Source: Megascapheus bottae
Lineage: Eukaryota; Chordata; Mammalia; Rodentia; Geomyidae
Direction: 5' to 3'
Length of the DNA: 64,000 nucleotides
Assembly (NCBI GenBank): GCA_024803745.1
Contig: JANJXV010000261.1
Span: 561,501-625,500 of the forward strand
Part shown: piece by piece, positions 55,138 through 64,000 of the stretch
Layout of the letters: each line of letters begins with the position of its first letter
Position numbering within the stretch: position 1 is the first letter of the stretch
Notes under the pieces: generated by a model
What the model was told of the DNA's origin: nothing
Database searches by the model: none
Seen by the model: only the letters and a program-made list of their open reading frames with translations
Program-made: the position numbers and the translations under genes

Positions 55138-58100
55138 TACCCTTACCCAACCCTAACCCTAAACCTAAACCTAAACCTAACCCTAACCCTAACCCTAACC
55201 CTTACTCTTACCGTAACCCTACCCCTAACCCTAACCCTAATCCTAACCCTTATCTTAACACTTACCCTAACCCTAACACCAACCCTAACCCTTACCCTAA
55301 CCCTAACCCTAACAGTTACACTTAACCTAACCTTAACCTAACCCTTAACGTAACCCTACCCCTAACGCTAACCCTAATCCTAACACTTACCCAAACCCGA
55401 ACCCTAACCCTAACCCTTACTCTTACCCTAACCCTAACACTAAACTTAACCCCAACCCTAAACCTAACCCTAACCCTAACCCTTACCCTAACACTTACCC
55501 TAATCCTAACCCTAACCTAACACTTACCCTTACCCTAACCCTTACCCTAACCCTTACCCTAACCCTAACCTTAAACCTAATCCTTACCCTTACCCTAACC
55601 CTAACTCTAACCCTAACCCTAACCCTAATCCTTACCCTAAACCTACCCCTAACCCTAATCCTTACCCTTTCCCTAACCCTAAATCTAACCCTTACCCTTA
55701 CCCTAACCCTAACCCTAACCCTACCCTAACCCTAACCCTAACCCTAACCTTAACCCTAACCCTGACCCTAAACCTAACCCTAACCTTACCCTTACCCTAA
55801 CCCTAACCCTAAACCTATCCCTAAACCTAACCCTAACCCTACCACCTAAACCTAACCCTAACCCTTACCCTTATCCTAACCCTAAACCTAACCCTAACCC
55901 TAAAACTTACCCTTACCCTAATCCTAAACCTAACCATTACTCTTACCCTAACCCTAACCCTAAACTTAACCCCAACCCTAAACCTAACCCTAACCCTAAC
56001 CCTTACCCTAACACTTACTGTAATCCTAACACTTACCCTTACCCTAAACCTTACCCTAATATTATCCATAACCCTAACCCTAACCCTAACCCTTACCCTA
56101 GCCCGAACCCTAACACTAACCCCTATCCCTAACCCTTAACCTAATCCAAACCTTTACCCTCATCCTAAACCTAACTCTTACCGTAACCCTAACCCTAACC
56201 CAAAACTTAAGCCTAACCCTAACCCTAATCCTAACTCTAACCCTTACCTGTACCCTAACCCTAACCTAACCCTAACACTTACTCTTACCCTAACCCTAAA
56301 CCTAACCCTAACCCTAACCCTAACCCCTAACCCTAACCCTTAACCCAACCCTAACCCTAACCCTAACCCTGACCCTTACCAGTACCCTACCCCTAACCCT
56401 AAACCTTCCACTAATCCTAACCCTAAACCTAACCCTAACCCTAATCCTAACCCTAAACCTAACCCTAACCCTAACCCCTAACACTAACCCTAACCCTAAC
56501 CCTTACCCTTACCCTAACCCTAACACTTAACCTTACCCTAATCCTAACCCTAACACTTATACTTACCCTAACCATAACCCTAAACTTAACCCCACCCCTA
56601 AACCTAACCCTAACCCTAACCCTTTTCCTAACTCTTACACTAACCCTAACCCTAACCCTAAAACTTACACAAACCCTAACCCTAACACTTACACTTACCC
56701 TAACCCTAAACCTAACCGTTACCCTAACCCTCACCCTACCCCTAATCCCTAACCCTAACCCTTACAATAAACCTAACCCTAACGCTAACCCTAACCCTTA
56801 CCCTTACCTTAACCCTAACCCTAAACCTAATCCTTATTCTTACCCTAACACTAACCCTAAACCTACCCCTAATCCTTCGCCTAACCCCTAACCCTACCCC
56901 TAAAACTTACCCTTATTCTAACCCTAACCCTAAAACTTACCCTTACCCTAACCCCTACCCTAACCCAACCCTAACTTAACCCTTACCCTAAGCCTTCCCT
57001 AACACAAGCTGTAACCCTTACCCTTGCCCTAATCCTAACCCTAACCTTCACCCTAAACCTAACCCTAACCCTTACCCTTACCCTAACCCTAAACCTAATC
57101 TAATCCGAACCCTAACCCTATCCCTAACCCTAACTCTTATCCTTACCCTAAACCTCACCCTAAACCTAACTCTAACCATAACCCCTAACCATAACCGTAA
57201 CCCTAACTCTAACCCTCACCCTAACCCTAACCCTTACCCTTACCCTAACCCTAACCTTAATGCTAACCCTAACCCTAACCCTAACCCTTACCCTAACCCT
57301 AACCCTAACCGTAACCGTAAAGCTAAAACTTACGCTTACCCTAAACCTAATCCTAACCCTTACCCTAACCCTAACCTTATCCCTAACATTAAACCTAACC
57401 CTAACCCTATCCCTAACCCATACCCTAGCCCTAACCCTAAACCTAATACTAAACCTAACCCTAACCCTAACCGTTACCCATACCCTAATCCTAAACCTAA
57501 CCATAAACCTAACCCTAACCCAAACCTAACCCTAACCCTTACACTTACTGTAACCCTATCCGTAAACCTAACCCTAACCCTTAACCTAACCCTAACCCTA
57601 ATCCTAACCCTAATACTTACCCTTACCCTAACCCAAACCCTAACCCTAACCTTAACCCTAACCCTTAACGTTACCCTAACCCTAACCCTAAACCTAATCC
57701 TAAACCTAACCCTAACTGTAACCCTAATCATAACCCTAACCCTAACGCTTACCCTAACCCTAACCCTAACCTTAACCCTTATCTTAACCCTAAACCAAAC
57801 CCTAATCCTAAACGTTTACCTAACCATAACAATAACCCTAACACCTAACCCTAACACTTACCGTAACCCTAACCCTAACCCCTAACCCTAACCCTAACGC
57901 TAACACTTACCCTTATCCTAACCCTCATCTAACTCGAACACTTACCCTTACCCTGCCCCCGAACCTAACCCTAACCCTAACCCTAACCCTTACCCTAACC
58001 CTAACCCTAAGAATAACCCTAACCCTAAACCTAACCCTAATCCTAACCCTAAACCTTACACTAGCCCTAACCCTAACCCTAACCCTAAACCTTCCCCTAA

Positions 58101-58928
58101 CCCTAAAACTAACCCTTACCCTAACCCTAACCCTTACCCTAACCCTAACCCTAACAATAACCCTAACCCTAAACCTAACCCTAATCCTAACACTAAACCT
58201 TACACTAACACTAACCCTAACCCTAACCCGAACCCTTCCCCTAACCCTAAAACTAACCCTTACCCTAACCCTAACCCTACCCCTAAACCATACCCTAACC
58301 CTAACCCTAACCCTTACCCTAAACCTAACCCTAACCCTAACACTAACTCTAACACTTACCCTAACCCTAACCCTAACCCTAACGATACTCTAACCCTAAC
58401 CCTAATCCTAACCCTTATCCTAACCCTAACCCTAACCTTAACCCTAACACATACCCTTACCCTAACCCTAACCCTAACCCTAAACGTAACCCTAAACCTA
58501 ACCTTAAACCTAACCCTAACCCTAACACTAACCATAACCCTTAAACCTAAAACTAATCCTAACCCTTCCCCTTACCCTAAACCTAACCCTAAACCTAACA
58601 CTAACCCTAAACCTAACCTAACCCAAACACTTACCCTTACCCTAATCCTCACCCTAAACCTAACCCTAACCCTAACCCTTACCCTAAACCTAACACTTAC
58701 CCTTACCCTAACCCTAAACCTAACCCTAACCCTAACCCTAAACCTAACCTTTACCCTTACCCTAACCCTAACCCTAATCCTATCCCTGAACCTTACCCTT
58801 ACCCTAAACCTAACCCTAACCCTTACCCTAAACGTAACCCTAACCCTAACGCTAACCCTAACCCTAACACTTATCTTAATCCTAACCCTAACCCTAACCC
58901 TAACCCTAACCCTTACCCTTAACCTAAC
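55110..58928 (-). repeat. 3,818-bp higher-order unit, copy 1
   Basis: Landmarks repeat 3,818 bp downstream: TTACCCAACCC 55144/58962, and a distinctive stretch at 57172-57504 matching 60990-61322. Read as a formal translation, those two 333-bp stretches differ at only three of 110 positions. Offsets drift slightly (3,800-3,818) through hexamer-size indels near the right end. Confidence 0.9.
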
Positions 58929-61900
58929 CCTAACCCTAACCCTAACCCTAACCCTTACCCTTACCCAACCCTAACCCTAAACCTAAACCTAAACCTAACC
59001 CTAACCCTAACCCTAACCCTTACTCTTACCGTAACCCTACCCCTAACCCTAACCCTAATCCTAACCCTTATCTTAACACTTACCCTAACCCTAACACCAA
59101 CCCTAACCCTTACCCTAACCCTAACCCTAACAGTTACACTTAACCTAACCTTAACCTAACCCTTAACGTAACCCTACCCCTAACGCTAACCCTAATCCTA
59201 ACACTTACCCAAACCCGAACCCTAACCCTAACCCTTACTCTTACCCTAACCCTAACCCTAAACTTAACCCCAACCCTAAACCTAACCCTAACTCTAACCC
59301 TTACCGTAACACTTACCCTAATCCTAACCCTAACCTAACACTTACCCTTACCCTAACCCTTACCCTAACCCTAACCTTAAACCTAATCCTTACCCTTACC
59401 CTAACCCTAACTCTAACCCTAACCCTAACCCTAATCCTTACCCTAAACCTACCCCTAACCCTAATCCTTACCCTTTCCCTAACCCTAAATCTAACCCTTA
59501 CCCTTACCCTAACCCTAACCCTAACCCTACCATAACCCTAACCCTAACCCTAACCTTAACCCTAACCCTGACCCTAAACCTAACCCTAACCTTACCCTTA
59601 ACCTAACCCTAACCCTAAACCTATCCCTAAACCTAACCCTAACCCTACCACTTAAACCTAACCCTAACCCTTACCCTTATCCTAACCCTAAACCTAACCC
59701 TAACCCTAAAACTTACCCTTACCCTAATCCTAAACCTAACCATTACTCTTACCCTAACCCTAACCCAAAACTTAACCCCAACCCTAAACCTAACCCTAAC
59801 CCTAACCCTTACCCTAACACTTACTGTAATCCTAACACTTACCCTTACCCTAAACCTTACCCTAATATTATCCTTAACCCTAACCCTAACCCTAACCCTT
59901 ACCCTAACCCGAACCCTAACACTAACCCCTATCCCTAACCCTTAACCTAATCCAAACCTTTACCCTCATCCTAAACCTAACTCTTACCGTAACCCTAACC
60001 CTAACCCAAAACTTAAGCCTAACCCTAACCCTAATCCTAACTCTAACCCTTACCTGTACCCTAACCCTAACCTAACCCTAACACTTACTCTTACCCTAAC
60101 CCTAAACCTAACCCTAACCCTAACCCTAACCCCTAACCCTAACCCTTAACCCAACCCTAACCCTAACCCTAACCCTGACCCTTACCAGTACCCTACCCCT
60201 AACCCTAAACCTTACACTAATCCTAACCCTAAACCTAACCCTAACCCTAATCCTAACCCTAAACCTAACCCTAACCCTAACCCTAACCCCTAACACTAAC
60301 CCTAACCCTAACCCTTACCCTTACCCTAACCCTAACACTTACCCTTACCCTAATCCTAACCCTAACACTTATACTTACCCTAACCATAACCCTAAACTTA
60401 ACCCCACCCCTAAACCTAACCCTAACCCTAACCCTTTTCCTAACTCTTACCCTAACCCTAACCCTAACCCTAACCCTAACACTTACACAAACCTTAACCC
60501 TAACACTTACACTTACCCTAACCCTAAACCTAACCGTTACCCTAACCCTCACCCTACCCCTAATCCCTAACCCTAACCCTTACAATAAACCTAACCCTAA
60601 CGCTAACCCTAACCCTTACCCTTACCTTAACCCTAACCCTAAACCTAATCCTTATTCTTACCCTAACACTAACCCTAAACCTACCCCTAATCCTTCGCCT
60701 AACCCCTAACCCTACCCCTAAAACTTACCCTTATTCTAACCCTAACCCTAAAACTTACCCTTACCCTAACCCCTACCCTAACCCAACCCTAACTTAACCC
60801 TTACCATAAGCCTTCCCTAACACAAGCCGTAACCCTTACCCTTGCCCTAATCCTAACCCTAACCTTCACCCTAAACCTAACCCTAACCCTTACCCTTACC
60901 CTAACCCTAAACCTAATCTAATCCGAACCCTAACCCTATCCCTAACCCTAACTCTTATCCTTACCCTAAACCTCACCATAAACCTAACTCTAACCATAAC
61001 CCCTAACCCTAACCGTAACCCTAACTCTAACCCTCACCCTAACCCTAACCCTTACCCTTACCCTAACCCTAACCTTAATGCTAACCCTAACCCTAACCCT
61101 AACCCTTACCCTAACCCTAACCCTAACCGTAACCGTAAAGCTAAAACTTACGCTTACCCTAAACCTAATCCTAACCCTTACCCTAACCCTAACCTTATCC
61201 CTAACATTAAACCTAACCCTAACCCTATCCCTAACCCATACCCTAGCCCTAACCCTAAACCTAATACTAAACCTAACCCTAACCCTAACCGTTACCCATA
61301 CCCTAACCCTAACCCTAACCATAAACCTAACCCTAACCCAAAACTAACCCTAACCCTTACACTTACTGTAACCCTATCCGTAAACCTAACCCTAACCCTT
61401 AACCTAACCCTAACCCTAATCCTAACCCTAATACTTACCCTTACCCTAACCCAAACCCTAACCCTAACCTTAACCCTAACCCTTAACGTTAACCTAACCC
61501 TAACCCTAAACCTAATCCTAAACCTAACCCTAACTGTAACCCTAATCATAACCCTAACCCTAACGCTTACCCTAACCCTAACCCTAACCTTAACCCTTAT
61601 CTTAACCCTAAACCAAACCCTAATCCTAAACGTTTACCTAACCATAACACTAACCCTAACACCTAACACTAACCCTTACCGTAACCCTAACCCTAACCCC
61701 TAACCCTAACCCTAACGCTAACACTTACCCTTATCCTAACCCTCATCTAACTCGAACACTTACCCTTACCCTGCCCCCGAACCTAACCCTAACCCTAACC
61801 CTAACCCTTACCCTAACCCTAACCCTAAGAATAACCCTAACCCTAAACCTAACCCTAATCCTAACCCTAAACCTTACACTAGCCCTAACCCTAACCCTAA

Positions 61901-62750
61901 CCCTAAACCTTCCCCTAACCCTAAAACTAACCCTTACCCTAACCCTAACCCTAACAATAACCCTAACCCTAAACCTAACCCTAATCCTAACACTAAACCT
62001 TACACTAACACTAACCCTAACCCTAACCCTAACCCTTCCCCTAACCCTAAAACTAACCCTTACCCTAACCCTAACCCTACCCCTAAACCATACCCTAACC
62101 CTAACCCTAACCCTTACCCTAAACCTAACCCTAACCCTAACACTAACTCTAACACTTACCCTAACCCTAACCCTAACCCTAACGATATTCTAACCCTAAC
62201 CCTAATCCTAACCCTTATCCTAACCCTAACCCTAACCTTAACCCTAACACATACCCTTACCCTAACCCTAACCCTAACCCTAAATGTAACCCTAAACCTA
62301 ACCTTAAACCTAACCCTAACCCTAACACTAACCATAACCCTTAAACCTAAAACTAATCCTAACCCTTCCCCTTACCCTAAACCTAACCCTAAACCTAACA
62401 CTAACCCTAAACCTAACCTAACCCAAACACTTACCCTTACCCTAATCCTCACCCTAAACCTAACCCTAACCCTAACCCTTAAACTAACCCTAACCCTAAC
62501 CCTAACACTTACACTTACCCTAACCCTAATCCTAACCCTAACCCTAACCCTAAACCTAACGTTTACCCTTACCCTAACCCTAACCCTGATCCTATCCCTG
62601 AACCTTACCCTTACCCTAAACCTAACCCTAACCCTTACCCTAAACGTAACCCTAACCCTAATGCTAACCCTAACCCTAACACTTACCTTAATCCTAACCC
62701 TAACCCTAACCCTAACCCTAACCCTAACCCTTACCCTTAACCTAAACCTA
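58929..62750 (-). repeat. 3,818-bp higher-order unit, copy 2
   Basis: This is a head-to-tail partner of 55.11-58.93 kb and starts where copy 1 ends. Most rare marks are kept, for example CTGCCCCCGAACC near 57953 and 61771, and AACACAAGC near 57.0 and 60.82 kb. This is the most intact large duplication in the window and so probably among the most recent. Confidence 0.9.
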
Positions 62751-64000
62751 ACCCTAACCCTAACCCTAACCTTAACCCTAAACTTAACCCTAACCCTAAC
62801 CCTAACCCTAACCCTAACCATAACCTAACCCTAACCCTAACCCTAACCCTTACCCTAACCCTAACCATAACCCTAACAAAAACCTTAACCCTAACCCTAA
62901 CCCTAACCATAACATTTATCCTTACGCTAACCCTAACCCTAAACCTATCCCTAACCCTAACACTAATCTTAACCCTAAACCTAACCCTAACCTTGCCATA
63001 CCCTAACCCAAACCCAAAACCTTACACTAACCCTAACCCTAACCCTAACCCTTAACCTTACCCTTACCCTAACCCTAACCCTAACCCTAACCCTAACCCT
63101 TACCTTATCCTAACCCTAACCCTAACCCAAACACTTACCCTTACCCAAAACCCTACCCTAACCCTAACCCTAACCCTTAACCTAACTGTAACCCTAACCC
63201 TTACCTTACCCTAACCCTAAACCTAACCCTAATCCTAACCCTAACCCTTACCCTTACCCTAAACCTAACCCAAACCTTAACCCCAACCCTAAACCTAACC
63301 CTAAACCCAACGCTAACCCTTACTCTTACCCTAAACCTAAACCTAAAACTAACCATAACCCTAACCCTTACCCTTACATTAACCCTAACGCTAATGCTAA
63401 CCCTAACCCTTACACTTACCCTAATCCTAAACCTTAACCTAACCCTAATCCTAACCCTAACCTTAACCCTAAACCTTACCATTACCCTAACCCTAAACCT
63501 AAACCTAAACCTTAACCTTACCCTAACCCTAACCCTTAACCTAACCCTAACACTTACACTTACCCTCAACTTACCCCTAACATTAACGCTAACCCTAACC
63601 CTAAACCTAACCCTAACTTTAACCTAACCCTTATCCTTACCCTAACCATAACCCTAACCCTAACCCTGAACCTAATCCTAACCCTAAACCTAACCCTTAC
63701 CAAAACCCTGACCCTAAACCTAACCCTAAACTTTACCCTTGCCCTAAACCTAACCCTTACCCTATCCCTAAACCTAACCCTAACCATTACCCCAACCCTA
63801 ACCTTAACCCTAACCCTAAACCTTACCCTTACCCGTACCCTAACCCTAACCTTAACCCTCACCCTAACCCAACTCTAACACTTACCCATACCCTATCCCT
63901 AACGCTAAACATTACCCGAACCCAAATCCTATCCCTAACCCTAACTTTTATCCTTACCCTAACCCTAACCCCTAACCCTAAACGTAACCCTAACCCTAAT
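62751..64000 (-). repeat. Array with no visible long-range copy
   Basis: This is telomeric-variant array continuing to the window edge. I see no gene and no kilobase-scale match to the rest of the window. A partner may lie beyond 64 kb. Confidence 0.6.

Larger units (their letters stand above)
1..64000 (-). repeat. Degenerate telomeric (TTAGGG)n array, whole window
   Basis: Seen: the + strand is almost entirely CCCTAA hexamers and one-base variants of them, from the first base to the last. Common variants are CCCTTA, ACCTAA, TCCTAA, CACTAA, CCTTAA, CCATAA, CCGTAA, CGCTAA, CTCTAA, GCCTAA and CCCAAA. The G-rich strand is always the minus strand: I saw no inverted segment and no GGG on the + strand. 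Substitutions dominate and the 6-bp phase usually persists for hundreds of bases, although occasional 1-5 bp slips occur. Known: TTAGGG is the telomere repeat of vertebrates and several other eukaryotic groups. Inferred: this is subtelomeric or interstitial (heterochromatic) telomeric DNA, not a functional telomere tip, because intact runs are short. The host species cannot be told from this sequence. Confidence 0.97.

Noticed and set aside
57940..57975. CTGCCCCCGAACC as a possible unique or inserted sequence
   Set aside because: It is only a short cluster of substitutions or indels, recurs 3,818 bp later and is embedded in normal hexamers on both sides.
48..63862. Dozens of 60-230-codon open frames on both strands, many starting with M
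   Set aside because: All translate to two-residue alternations (VR, LG, LT, PN) set by the 6-bp repeat, with scattered single-base changes. No domain, no codon structure, no start signal, and overlapping frames on both strands are open at once.
1..64000. TERRA promoter elements or CpG island (human 61-29-37-type repeats)
   Set aside because: CpG occurs only as scattered variant hexamers and no non-telomeric repeat block is present.
1..64000. tRNA, rRNA, transposon or retroelement remnants
   Set aside because: No stretch longer than about 15-20 bases departs from the telomeric pattern, so there is no room for such elements.
1..64000. Plant (TTTAGGG) or insect (TTAGG) telomere type
   Set aside because: The basic period is 6 bp with TTAGGG as the consensus throughout; 7-bp and 5-bp periods appear only as sporadic indels.

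Overview
The whole window is one strand-polar array of degenerate vertebrate-type telomeric repeat. The + strand reads CCCTAA, so the minus strand reads TTAGGG. I find no protein gene, RNA gene, mobile element or block of ordinary sequence. TTAGGG telomeres occur in vertebrates, many other animals, many fungi and some protists, so the host is a eukaryote that I cannot narrow further. The + strand has the orientation of a left chromosome end, or of a large interstitial/heterochromatic telomeric block. The array is too degenerate to be the freshly telomerase-made tip: perfect runs rarely exceed about 8 units. Most 6-mers carry zero or one substitution, and the 6-bp register is largely kept.

The striking property is the second level of order. 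The point variants act as a barcode, and long stretches recur at kilobase spacing with the same variants, so this is a telomere-derived higher-order satellite. The layout I can read is as follows. (1) 1-4304 is divergent array with a ~0.85-kb loose duplication and an 84-bp tandem duplication. (2) 4305-~13.2 kb holds two copies of a 4,388-bp unit. A 1.1-kb subunit inside it continues duplicated to ~14.05 kb. (3) ~14.4-21.3 kb holds two copies of a 3,697-bp unit. (4) ~20-35.1 kb is a ~6.04-kb unit in two copies plus a partial third; the second copy is enlarged by ~1.5 kb. (5) ~35.1-48.8 kb is more diverged, low-copy array that still carries recognisable old relatives of blocks 2-4. (6) ~48.8-55.1 kb holds two copies of a 3.5-4.1-kb unit differing by a ~593-bp insertion/deletion. 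(7) ~55.1-62.75 kb is a near-perfect 3,818-bp tandem duplication. (8) ~62.75-64 kb is array with no long-range copy that I could see.

Every long open frame is a by-product of the 6-bp period. CCCTAA leaves four of six frames stop-free, encoding (PN)n and (LT)n on the + strand and (VR)n and (LG)n on the minus strand. None is annotated as a gene. The point of interest is how the array evolves: nested segmental amplification, small in-register duplications and patchwork breakpoints, in a sequence usually thought of as simple. All repeat boundaries come from reading landmark variants by eye and are accurate to a few to tens of bases; no alignment was run.
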